Of a DNA stretch of 64,000 bases, positions 24,280-32,174 are shown one piece after another. The notes below the pieces were generated by a model. It saw only the letters and a list, made by a program, of their open reading frames with translations, was not told the DNA's origin and made no database searches. Numbering within the stretch: the first letter of the stretch is position 1; every line of letters starts with the position of its first letter. The position numbers and the translations under genes were made by a program. The stretch comes from Blastocatellia bacterium (GTDB taxonomy: Bacteria > Acidobacteriota > Blastocatellia > UBA7656 > JADIYM01): assembly GCA_016705245.1 (NCBI GenBank), contig JADIYM010000020.1, positions 1-64,000 on the forward strand, read 5' to 3'.

Positions 24280-25404
24280 GTGGCTATCGACATCCTCGAC
24301 GAAGTTGCACAGCTCATCGAGCAAGAACGCGATGCCTTACTCGCTGAGTGGCGGGTGCAAGTCCGGGCCCTCCCCGCGGCGCGGAATCTCGACGTGCCCA
24401 CACTCAACGATCACATCCCGCATTTCCTGACAGAGCTTGCAATTGCCCTGCGAGCAGGGCCAGGCGAGACGATCGCTCAAGCAGTACTTGACGACAGTCC
24501 GCCCGCCCACGGCTTGCAGCGGGTCAAGGACGCATTCGACATCGAAGAGGTGGTTGCCGAGTACAACATCCTGCGCGGCTGTATCCACGACCTGGCCGAT
24601 CGGAACGGCTTGCGTCTGCAGGGGAGGCCGTTTCACGTCCTCAACCGTGTGCTGGATGGAGCGATCGGGTCGGCCGTCCGTTCGTTCGCTACGCAGGAGG
24701 CAATCGAGGTCCAACACCGCCGGGAGGAGTATCTGGCATTCGTGGCCCACGACCTTCGCACGCCACTGAGTGCCGTTACACTCTCCGCGCGAATTCTCGA
24801 ATTACTCCTCAAGCGCGAAGGTTCCGAGACGCCGGAGACGACCCGGAAGTTCAAGACGCTCAACCGGAACCTGCAACACCTTGAGGACCTGATCGCGAAG
24901 GTGCTCGAGGAGAACACGAACCTCGAGACCGAGACTGGCGTCAAGTTGGAGCGCCGACGATTTGACCTCTGGCCTCTGGTTGAAGCTCTCATTCACGATC
25001 TGCACCCGGTCGCCGGGACAGACTCGACGCGCCTGAATAACGCGGTTCCCGAGGATTTCGTCGTCTACGCCGATGCCAATTTGTTGCGACGCGTGTTCCA
25101 GAACCTGATCGCCAACGCGATCTCGTACACGCCGCGCGGGGAGGTCGTCATCGGGGCGAGCGTGACGGACGATGGCGGCACCGCCGAGTGTTTCGTCCGC
25201 GACAATGGCGAGGGCATACCGGAGGACCGCTGCCGCACCGTGTTCGACAAGCACGAGACGGACCCCGAGAGGCAGGGCGGGCTGGGTCTTGGCCTCGCCA
25301 TCGTCAAGACTTTCGTCGAGGCCCACGATGGGGTGGTGAACGTGGAGAGCGAACTCGGTGTCGGCTCGATATTCCGGTTCACGCTCCCAGGACAACGGAG
25401 TTAG
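24280..25404 (+). CDS. Sensor histidine kinase with RsbRD-type N-terminal domain
   Basis: The GTG at 24280 follows GGAGGG. The 374-residue cytoplasmic kinase has an RsbRD-like helical sensory domain (residues 1-145), a HisKA dimerisation domain with the H-box VAHDLRTPLS near residue 157, and a HATPase domain with NLIANAISYT (N box), DNGEGIP and GLGLGLAI. It should autophosphorylate on the H-box histidine. No response regulator is adjacent. Leading GTTCGGC and trailing GCCGAAC (25412) suggest it is the last cassette, unusually large for cargo. Confidence 0.87.
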   Translation: MAIDILDEVAQLIEQERDALLAEWRVQVRALPAARNLDVPTLNDHIPHFLTELAIALRAGPGETIAQAVLDDSPPAHGLQRVKDAFDIEEVVAEYNILRGCIHDLADRNGLRLQGRPFHVLNRVLDGAIGSAVRSFATQEAIEVQHRREEYLAFVAHDLRTPLSAVTLSARILELLLKREGSETPETTRKFKTLNRNLQHLEDLIAKVLEENTNLETETGVKLERRRFDLWPLVEALIHDLHPVAGTDSTRLNNAVPEDFVVYADANLLRRVFQNLIANAISYTPRGEVVIGASVTDDGGTAECFVRDNGEGIPEDRCRTVFDKHETDPERQGGLGLGLAIVKTFVEAHDGVVNVESELGVGSIFRFTLPGQRS

Positions 25405-25439
25405 AGGGAACGCCGAACCAGGCGGTGTAGACTGCGCCG

Positions 25440-25952
25440 ATGAAAGTCGTCCAGTTATTGTTTCGGCTCATCTACGCAATCGTGGCTCTGCTGTTTCTGT
25501 GTTGCGGGATGTCATTGATCGTCGTTGCGACTCTCGAGCTCTGGCACGGCATCAACCCGGCCTCGGGTTTGGCGAGCCTCGAGCGCTTCGATTCCATCCT
25601 TGAATGTGTCGCGTTACTGACGATTGCGGTTGCGTCACTCGAACTGGGTCAGACGGTTCTCGAGGAAGAGGTCGTGCGCAACGCGCAAATGAGTGCGCCG
25701 ACGAGGATTCGTCGGTTTCTGTCACGATTCCTCGTTGTCGTCGTCGTTTCGTTGGCGATCGAATGCCTCGTGGCCGTGTTTCAGCTCTCGCACAGGGATC
25801 CCTCGCAGCTCCCCGCAGCCGCTTACATCGGCGTAGCAGCCGGCGTGATTCTTGCGGCGTGGGGTGTCTTTGTGCGGTTGAACCGTAGCGTCGAAGAGCT
25901 TGAGCCTGAAGCTTTGCGGGAAGCCAAAGCCGAGGATCACAAGGTAGGCTGA
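25440..25952 (+). CDS. Hypothetical four-helix membrane protein
   Basis: The 170-residue protein has membrane helices near residues 8-28, 55-72, 93-117 and 126-146 and a charged C-terminus (EELEPEALREAKAED). The family is one of small uncharacterised membrane proteins. It begins 22 bases after the last cassette core, with no attC behind it, so I place it in the chromosomal flank. A terminator-like hairpin lies about 250 bases downstream. Confidence 0.65.
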   Translation: MKVVQLLFRLIYAIVALLFLCCGMSLIVVATLELWHGINPASGLASLERFDSILECVALLTIAVASLELGQTVLEEEVVRNAQMSAPTRIRRFLSRFLVVVVVSLAIECLVAVFQLSHRDPSQLPAAAYIGVAAGVILAAWGVFVRLNRSVEELEPEALREAKAEDHKVG

Positions 25953-26196
25953 TTGACGCGAGCTCGCGCCCCCCGCGCTCGGCCGCAATCGAGGTGCGAT
26001 CGGAAGCGATACACATTTCAGACTGAATGCACGGATGTCGGGCATGGGATTCCGCCGGGCTTCAGGAGACGGGAGAGCTTCGCTGTCGGAAGCGTGGGGG
26101 CACCGAAGGACGGAGGCACGGTCAATTCTCGCCCACTCGACGGGTGCACCAAACAGTCTGGGTATCCGTCGCCGCGCAGCTCGGTTTCGAGACACG

Positions 26197-26238
26197 AAAG
26201 CCCGGAACCGCATGCAGAGGCACACAATCCCGGGCTTT
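26197..26238. terminator. Hairpin terminator, probably bidirectional
   Basis: AAAGCCCGG and CCCGGGCTTT form a stem around a 23-base loop, with A and T runs on either side. It lies between the end of the membrane-protein gene (25952, +) and the end of the BON gene (26266, -), the expected place for a shared terminator. Confidence 0.7.
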
Positions 26239-26265
26239 ATCCGTGTGGGCACGGTTGTCCTCCGG

Positions 26266-26760
26266 CTAGCTCTTCGGACGCGCGTTCGTGTTTGCGACCG
26301 CGCCGACCGCCCCGACTTTCAGTAGATTCGTCACCGACTTGACGCCGACGATGCCACGCGCAATGGACTCGGCGCGTGCCTTCTGCCCGATCGAGGCAAC
26401 AGAGCCGCTGACCGTCACGACGTTATTGTCGACATCGACGTTTATCGTCGAATCGCGCAGGTCGTCCTCGGTGGCCAGCGCGGCGCGTGTCTTGGTCCAG
26501 ATCCAGAGATCGTCGGCTCCGTTGCCGACCTTGCGACCGAGATCCTTGGCTTCCTTCGCGATGCGATCCTTCTCACGATCGAAGTCCTCGCGCGTCAGCT
26601 GACCGTCCCCGTTCGAGTTCGCCTTTGTCGCGCGGTTCACGTTCGCCGCGCGATTTGCATTTGCCGTCGGGTTCGCGTTTCGCGGGTCCGCATCGGAACC
26701 GCAGGCCGAAAATCCCATTGCCAGACACAAGGCCGCTATCGCCGTCATTGTTCGAGTCAC
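26266..26760 (-). CDS. BON-domain lipoprotein
   Basis: An AGGAGGGG five bases upstream favours the GTG at 26760. The 164-residue product has a lipoprotein signal (FSAC), an Asn/Ala-rich linker of NAN repeats, a charged helical segment (EDFDREKDRIAKEAKD) and one BON domain. The domain reads TRAALATEDDL, INVDVDNNVVTVSG, ARAESIARGIVGVKSV. BON domains bind membranes or hydrophobic ligands and act at the envelope. The gene is alone on its strand. Confidence 0.82.
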   Translation of the reverse strand: MTRTMTAIAALCLAMGFSACGSDADPRNANPTANANRAANVNRATKANSNGDGQLTREDFDREKDRIAKEAKDLGRKVGNGADDLWIWTKTRAALATEDDLRDSTINVDVDNNVVTVSGSVASIGQKARAESIARGIVGVKSVTNLLKVGAVGAVANTNARPKS

Positions 26761-26853
26761 GATGTCCCCTCCTGATTATGTGCGCCAATTGGACTGATCC
26801 TCTCGATACAAAGCAAGGAGCGTTCCGGAGCAGGTGATCGACGGGCCATCCGG

Positions 26854-26892
26854 GAGGCTGACCCGTGCGCTACCGCGCACGGTACTGATGCG
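26854..26892. repeat. Single arm of the inverted repeat seen at 22652
   Basis: GACCCGTGCGCTACCGCGC followed by GGTACTGATGCG matches the right arm of the 22.7-kb element with few changes. The rest of 26761-27116 shows no gene, only this arm and the leader of the next gene. Confidence 0.65.
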
Positions 26893-27116
26893 TCGAGCGC
26901 GCATCTCTGCAAGCTGCGCGCGGGGTTGAAGAGCATCTTTGTTCGGCCACCCCATTGGCGGTACTCTCACGTAGTGCGACCCCTTCGGTATTCCTTCAAC
27001 ATCACATTGGACGGGTGAAGCTCGTGAGCCAGGTGGAATTCAACTCTGGGGCGGTGGCGATGCGGTATGTGCCGAGACCCAGTTGAGAACGGTCACCGAC
27101 TCGAGGAGACTCTGCA

Positions 27117-27601
27117 ATGCTCTGGCTCACCTTAATGTCCGCCGCCATACTCGTTCCCTTCGCGCCGGCCGCGACAGTTTCGTCGCCCAGAGTTGTTTCC
27201 GCGAGCCAGGTCAACGGCACGTGGCGATCCAAAGACGGTGAGTTCAAGATACTTGCGCTTGGAAAGCAGCGACTCCGAGTAGAGTTCTTTGGAGTACACG
27301 AGTATCGCGTCAATGGCGTGCTGACGGCCAGCATCGGAGAAGGGAGCGGCATCGCAACAATCTACGGCGACACTGCGACATTCCGGCCGTACGAGCAGGA
27401 GCCAGGTGCGTCATCACAATGAAGTTCGCAGGCGGCAAGATGGTCGTAGTTCAGCAGGGTTTCTGCGGGTTTGGCATAAACGTGAGCGCCAGCGGCACGT
27501 ACCGGCGCGTGAGCGCTCGGAAGCCGACATTTGATTCCAACTCCTCCTTGAGGTCGGGTTTCTCGCAGAGACGCAAAGGACTCGCAAAGGCGCAGAGCTG
27601 A
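27117..27601 (+). pseudogene. Secreted protein with probable frameshift near 27,405
   Basis: GAGGAGACT precedes the ATG at 27117. The first frame encodes a signal peptide, NGTWRSKDGEFKIL and DTATFRPYEQ, then stops at 27422. The second frame, starting around RCVITMKF, continues the same protein: GGKMVVVQQG, CGFGINVSASGTYRRV. Joined, they make a plausible secreted protein of about 145 residues. One base appears missing near 27,400-27,405. The 3' end of the second frame runs into a CGCAAAGGCGC-type repeat, which may have replaced the natural stop. Confidence 0.6.
27557..27600. repeat. Single arm of the CGCAAAGGCGC repeat family
   Basis: GGTTTCTCGCAGAGACGCAAAGG followed by ACTCGCAAAGGCGCAGAG is one arm of the palindrome seen in full at 44727-44822 and 58401-58472. 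Confidence 0.65.
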
Positions 27602-27686
27602 AAAGGCCAACTGCACGTTTCGTGCTCTCGCTAGCCTCACCAAACCCCTCCCGCTACAATGCCCCCTTCACCCGCAGGAGGCACGA

Positions 27687-28688
27687 ATGACCGCACCCCG
27701 CAGAGCCAAGATCACGGCTGTCGGAAGCTACGTTCCGCCAAAGGTCGTGACGAACGACGATATCGCCAAGTTGGTCGACACGACGAACGAATGGATTCTC
27801 GAGCGCACCGGCATCCGCGAGCGCCACGTCGTCGAGAAAGGCGTCGCAGCCTCAGACCTCGGCGCGCGCGCGGCCGAGGCCGCGCTTCTCCAGCGCGGGA
27901 TCGACGCAAGCGAGATCGACCTGATCATCGTCGTGACCGTGACTCCCGACATGTTCTTTCCCGCCACCGCGTGCCTCGTCCAGCACAAGATCGGCGCCCG
28001 CAAGGCCTGGGGCTTCGACCTGTCGGCTGCCTGCTCGGGATTCCTCTACGGACTGACCGTCGGCGCGCAGTTCATCGTGTCGGGCGCTCACCGAAAGGTT
28101 CTCGTCATCGGCTCGGACGTGATGTCTTCAATCCTCAACCCCGAAGACAGGACCACGCTCGTTCTCTTCGGTGACGGGGCAGGCGCCGTCCTCCTCGAGC
28201 CGACCGAGGACGGGGAGGACGTCGGCATCCTCGACTACTACCACGAAGTCGACGGGTCCGGCGGAGAGTCGCTCTACATGCCCGGTGGCGGCAGCCTGAA
28301 TCCTTCGTCCCACGAGACGGTCGATCAGAAGATGCACTACGTCCATCAGAAAGGACCGCAGGTCTTCAAGTACGCCGTCCGCAAGATGGAAGAGCTCGGC
28401 AAGATCATGCTCGACCGCAACAACCTCACCGGTGGTGATATCGACACGTTCATTTCGCACCAGGCGAACCTGCGGATCATCGACGCGACGGCCGAGAAGC
28501 TGGGCTTCGACCCGGAGCGCGTGATCAAGAACATCGACAAATACGGCAACACCACTGCCGGGACGATTCCGCTTGCGATGTGCGACGCGATCGCTGAAGG
28601 GAAGCTGAAGAAAGGCGATCTCGTGCTGTTTACGGCTGTTGGTGCCGGCTTCACGGCCGCGTCGGTCCTCGTGCGCTGGGCGTTTTGA
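27687..28688 (+). CDS. fabH: 3-oxoacyl-[ACP] synthase III
   Basis: The 333-residue KAS III protein has all three catalytic residues: cysteine in AACSG (near residue 115), histidine in SHQANLR (near 258) and asparagine in YGNTTAG (near 288). GDGAGAVLL is also present. It condenses acyl-CoA with malonyl-ACP to start fatty-acid chains. CAGGAGGCACGA precedes the ATG at 27687. No other fab gene is adjacent, so it may start a specialised chain, although the housekeeping role is the simplest reading. Confidence 0.93.
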   Translation: MTAPRRAKITAVGSYVPPKVVTNDDIAKLVDTTNEWILERTGIRERHVVEKGVAASDLGARAAEAALLQRGIDASEIDLIIVVTVTPDMFFPATACLVQHKIGARKAWGFDLSAACSGFLYGLTVGAQFIVSGAHRKVLVIGSDVMSSILNPEDRTTLVLFGDGAGAVLLEPTEDGEDVGILDYYHEVDGSGGESLYMPGGGSLNPSSHETVDQKMHYVHQKGPQVFKYAVRKMEELGKIMLDRNNLTGGDIDTFISHQANLRIIDATAEKLGFDPERVIKNIDKYGNTTAGTIPLAMCDAIAEGKLKKGDLVLFTAVGAGFTAASVLVRWAF

Positions 28689-28689
28689 G

Positions 28690-28773
28690 GAGAGTGGACG
28701 GGATTACAGGATTTACAGGATTTACAGGAGACTCCTGTTAATCTTGAGAATCCTGCAATCCTGTCCACTCTCG
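28690..28773. repeat. GGATTACAGGATT palindrome, copy 1
   Basis: Arms GAGAGTGGACGGGATTACAGG and its complement meet around a short centre. It sits between fabH and the TPR gene and could form a strong RNA hairpin. Confidence 0.8.
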
Positions 28774-28774
28774 C

Positions 28775-29794
28775 ATGAAATACGCGCTTGCCATCGTGGT
28801 GCTGGTTTTCGCCGTGGCCGAGGCGCGGGCGCAGTTCGGCGTGCCGGAGGAAGCACCCGACGCCCTGCACGTGCTTTCCGGGAAGGTCTTCCTCGAACGC
28901 TCGGGAATGTTGTCAGAGCGCCTGGAGGTGTGGTTGACGCCGGAAACGGGCGCCGGAAAAATCGACACGTTCACCGAGTCCAGCGGGAACTTCCAGTTCG
29001 AGGGCCTGCGCGCGGGAACGTACACGATCCGGGTTCGTGCGCCCCTCGGTTCGCCGTTCGGCGACGGCGAGGAGCGCATTGCGATCTACGTTTCCAAAAC
29101 GACGACTCGCTACAACGTGATCGTGACGATGCCGCTTCGCGCGAATGCCCGTACGAACGAGCCGGCGCCTCCTCCTCCCGGCACGATTGCGGTCCCCGGG
29201 ACGGGAAAGCCGGCCATTCCGCCCGGTGCGGCGGACGAGTACGCGAAGGCGCAGGCCGCAATGAAGCTTGGCAACGCCGCCGAAGCGACCAGGCATCTCG
29301 AGCAGGCTGTCGCGCTCGCGCCGGCTTACGGTGACGCGCTCAACGATCTCGGCGTCGATCGGATGCGAGCCGGAAGGAACGACGAGGCCATCGAGCTTTT
29401 CCGGCGCGCAGCCGATGCGACGCCCGACCGATTCGAGCCGCGCGTAAACCTGGCGCTCGCACTGCTTGCAGCCGAGAAGCTCGATGAGGCGGAGTTCGAG
29501 GCAGTGAAGGCGCTGGCCCTCGACCCGGATTCGCCCCGCGCGCTCTTCGCTGGCGGCCGCATCGCGCTGGCGCGAGGAGAACTGCAGACGGCCGCCGAGC
29601 GATTGCAGCGCAGTGTCGCAGCCGGCGGCGATACGCAGGCCGCCGCCGCCGTCGCGCTTGGCGAGTTGTGCGAGCGGGCCGGCCAGGTCGCAGCCGCAGT
29701 CGAGGCCTACCGCATCGCGCTCCTGGCCGAACCGGATGGCCCTCGAGCCGTCGCGGCCCGCGCGCGTCTGTCTGCCCTTGGGGAAAAAGAGTAG
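28775..29794 (+). CDS. Secreted TPR protein with carboxypeptidase-regulatory-like domain
   Basis: The 339-residue product has a signal peptide (to about residue 19). A beta-sandwich segment of the carboxypeptidase regulatory type follows (residues 30-125: GKVFLERSG, SSGNFQFEGLRAGTYTIRV). A proline-rich linker leads to about five TPR units (150-335: AAMKLGNAAEATRHLEQA, ALNDLGVDRMRAGRNDEAI). TPR arrays mediate protein contacts, so this is probably an envelope scaffold. This architecture is common in Acidobacteriota. Confidence 0.8.
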   Translation: MKYALAIVVLVFAVAEARAQFGVPEEAPDALHVLSGKVFLERSGMLSERLEVWLTPETGAGKIDTFTESSGNFQFEGLRAGTYTIRVRAPLGSPFGDGEERIAIYVSKTTTRYNVIVTMPLRANARTNEPAPPPPGTIAVPGTGKPAIPPGAADEYAKAQAAMKLGNAAEATRHLEQAVALAPAYGDALNDLGVDRMRAGRNDEAIELFRRAADATPDRFEPRVNLALALLAAEKLDEAEFEAVKALALDPDSPRALFAGGRIALARGELQTAAERLQRSVAAGGDTQAAAAVALGELCERAGQVAAAVEAYRIALLAEPDGPRAVAARARLSALGEKE

Positions 29795-29867
29795 ACAGGA
29801 TTACAGGATTCACAGGATGAAAGTGCTTTCCTGTTTATCCTGAAAATCCTGCAATCCTGTCCACTCA
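29790..29867. repeat. GGATTACAGGATT palindrome, copy 2
   Basis: GAGTAGACAGGATTACAGG and CCTGCAATCCTGTCCACTC face each other after the TPR gene and before the M3 peptidase. Confidence 0.8.
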
Positions 29868-29892
29868 CCACCTTCTGCGCCATAATGCAGCC

Positions 29893-32043
29893 ATGATCAG
29901 AGCAATTTCCCTCGCACTAATCGTCGTCGTCCTGCTCCTGCCGGGCGTCGAATCCGCGCAGATGTCTGGTCCGCCCGAGCCATCCCAAATGACAGCAGAA
30001 ACAAACCCGTTCTTCGCGGTCAGCACACTGCCGTTTCAGGCTCCGCCCTTCGACAAGATCCAGGACAGCCACTACCTGCCTGCGATCGAGGAAGGGATGA
30101 AACAGGAGCTCGCCGAGATCGAGGCGATCGCCAATTCAGCCGAGACCGCTACGTTCGACAACACCATCGTCGCGATGGAGCGCTCCGGCGCCCTCCTGAA
30201 CCGGGTGGGCAAGGTCTTCTTTGCGCTGGCCCAGTCGAACACGAATCCGACTATCCAGAAGATCCAGACCGAGGTGGCTCCGAAGCTCGCCGTCCATCGG
30301 GATGCGATCGTTCTCAATCCGAAGCTGTTCGCCCGCGTGAAGTCGATCCACGACCAGCGCGAGAAGCTTGGCCTCGACAGCGATTCCAGGTTCCTCGTCG
30401 AACGCGTCTACAAACAGTTCGTCCGCGGTGGCGCACAGCTGTCAGATGCCGACAAGTCGGCACTGCGCGAGCTCAACCAGGAACAGGCGAAACTGACCAC
30501 CGAGTTCCGAGCGAAGCTGCTAGCCGCGAACAACGCGGCGGCAATCGTCGTCGACACGCGTGAAGAGCTCGTCGGGCTGAGCGACGCTGAAATCGCCGGC
30601 GCGGCGCAGCGCGCGAAGGACCGCGGTCTCGAGGGCAAGTTCGTCCTCACGCTGCAGAACACCACGCGACAGCCGATCACGACTACCATGAAGAACCGCG
30701 CGTTGCGGCTGCGGATCCACAAGGCTTCGGCCGAGCGCGGCAGGGGCGGCGAAAACGACACGCGGCCGATCGCGACGCGCCTCGCACAGCTTCGCGCGCA
30801 GAAGGCGAAGCTGCTCGGATTCCCCAATCACGCGACGTTCTCGCTCGACGACCAGATGGCCGAAACGCCAGCTCGCGCCGAGAAGCTGCTCACTGATCTC
30901 GTCGCGGCGGCCACCGCCAAGGCGCGCGGTGAAGCTGCCAAGATGCAGGCCATCATCGACGCCGAAAAGGGCGGTTTCAAACTCGAGGCCGCCGACTGGT
31001 CCTACTACGCCGAGAAAGTTCGGAAGGCTGATTACGACCTCGACGAAGCACAGGTGAAGCCGTACTTCGAGATGAACCGCGTGCTCCAGGACGGGGCGTT
31101 TTTCGCCGCGAACAAGATGTACGGTCTCACGTTCAAGGAGCGCACCGACCTCCCGGTCTACCACCCGGACGTCCGCGTCTTCGACGTCTTCGACGCCGAC
31201 GGCAAGCCGCTCGCCCTCTTCTACGCCGATTATTACTCGCGCCCCTCGAAGAGCGGCGGCGCGTGGATGAGCACGTTTGTCGACCAGAACGGACTGACCG
31301 GCACGAAGCCCGTCGTGTTCAACGTGTGCAACTTCCCGAAACCGGCGCCCGGCGACCCGGCGTTGCTCAGCTACGACCACGCGTCGACGCTCTTCCACGA
31401 ATTCGGTCACGCGTTGCACGGGATGTTCTCGGCCGTGAAATATCCGACGATCTCGGGAACGGCCGTCCCCCGCGATTTCGTCGAATATCCGTCACAGATC
31501 AACGAACACTGGGCGCTCGAGCCGACGGTGCTTGCCAACTACGCGCGGCACTACAAGACGAACGAACCGATGCCGAAGGAGCTCGTCGAGAAGATCAAGA
31601 AGACGACCACCTTCAACCAGGGTTTCGACACGACGGAGTACCTCGCTGCGGCGCTGCTCGACATGGCGTGGCATTCACTGCCGGCCGACGCGCCACCGCA
31701 GGATCCCGACACGTTCGAGCCGGCAGCCCTGGCGAAATACGGCATCGCGATGGCGGAGGTGCCACCGCGCTACCGCACGACGTTTTTCTCGCACATCTGG
31801 GGCGGCGGCTACGCGGCCGGCTACTACGCGTACCTGTGGAGCGAGGTGCTCGACCATGACACGTATTACTGGTTCCGCGAGAACGGCGGGATGACGCGGA
31901 AGAACGGACAGCGGTTCCGCGACATGATTCTGTCTCGCGGCCTGACGCAGCCGGCGGCGGCGATGTTCAAGGCGTTCCGCGGCCGGGATCCGGAAGTCGA
32001 GCCACTCATCATCGAGCGTGGCCTCAAGCCGGCAACGAAGTAG
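29893..32043 (+). CDS. M3-family peptidyl-dipeptidase (Dcp-like), exported
   Basis: The 716-residue zinc metallopeptidase has a signal peptide and the full M3 architecture: a long helical N-terminal half, then FHEFGHALHG (zinc ligands and catalytic Glu near residue 502) and FVEYPSQ with the third ligand. The C-terminal half carries the substrate-binding IWGGGYAAGYYAYLWSEV. It removes dipeptides from the C-terminus of peptides, probably in the periplasm. Length fits Dcp; oligopeptidase A is the alternative. Confidence 0.9.
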   Translation: MIRAISLALIVVVLLLPGVESAQMSGPPEPSQMTAETNPFFAVSTLPFQAPPFDKIQDSHYLPAIEEGMKQELAEIEAIANSAETATFDNTIVAMERSGALLNRVGKVFFALAQSNTNPTIQKIQTEVAPKLAVHRDAIVLNPKLFARVKSIHDQREKLGLDSDSRFLVERVYKQFVRGGAQLSDADKSALRELNQEQAKLTTEFRAKLLAANNAAAIVVDTREELVGLSDAEIAGAAQRAKDRGLEGKFVLTLQNTTRQPITTTMKNRALRLRIHKASAERGRGGENDTRPIATRLAQLRAQKAKLLGFPNHATFSLDDQMAETPARAEKLLTDLVAAATAKARGEAAKMQAIIDAEKGGFKLEAADWSYYAEKVRKADYDLDEAQVKPYFEMNRVLQDGAFFAANKMYGLTFKERTDLPVYHPDVRVFDVFDADGKPLALFYADYYSRPSKSGGAWMSTFVDQNGLTGTKPVVFNVCNFPKPAPGDPALLSYDHASTLFHEFGHALHGMFSAVKYPTISGTAVPRDFVEYPSQINEHWALEPTVLANYARHYKTNEPMPKELVEKIKKTTTFNQGFDTTEYLAAALLDMAWHSLPADAPPQDPDTFEPAALAKYGIAMAEVPPRYRTTFFSHIWGGGYAAGYYAYLWSEVLDHDTYYWFRENGGMTRKNGQRFRDMILSRGLTQPAAAMFKAFRGRDPEVEPLIIERGLKPATK

Positions 32044-32170
32044 AGAGTAGACAGGATTGCAGGATTATCAGGATTGACAGGATTCTGCCTGGGTAGAGAT
32101 GGGAACGCTCCGTACCACCCAGAGAGAATCCAGTTAATCCAGTTAATCCTGTAATCCTGTCCACTCTCTC
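32043..32170. repeat. GGATTACAGGATT palindrome, copy 3 (long)
   Basis: GAGAGTAGACAGGATTGCAGG and its complement are separated by a longer centre with further GGATT and AATCC units. It lies between the M3 peptidase and the hybrid kinase and overlaps the latter's 5' leader. Confidence 0.8.
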
Positions 32171-32174
32171 TCCT

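Larger units (their letters stand above)
1..25418 (+). mobile_element. Integron gene-cassette array (integrase outside window)
   Basis: About thirty units of a small gene plus an attC site run left to right. A typical attC opens with a RYYYAAC core that often overlaps the stop codon and closes with GTTRRRY. Its arms GCATGCAGCGG and CCGCTGATGC pair except for one extra G, the extrahelical base typical of attC. Within single cassettes the first and last cores are often complementary: GTTAGGG 2114/CCCTAAC 2655, GTTAGCC 2833/GGCTAAC 3295, GTTCGGC 3473/GCCGAAC 3953, GTTCGAC 4131/GTCGAAC 4683, GTTAGAC 7972/GTCTAAC 8752. That is expected when circular cassettes insert one by one. The polarity places attI and intI left of position 1. 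The last recognisable core is GCCGAAC at 25412-25418. The size and mostly uniform attC type suggest a sedentary chromosomal integron. Confidence 0.9.
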
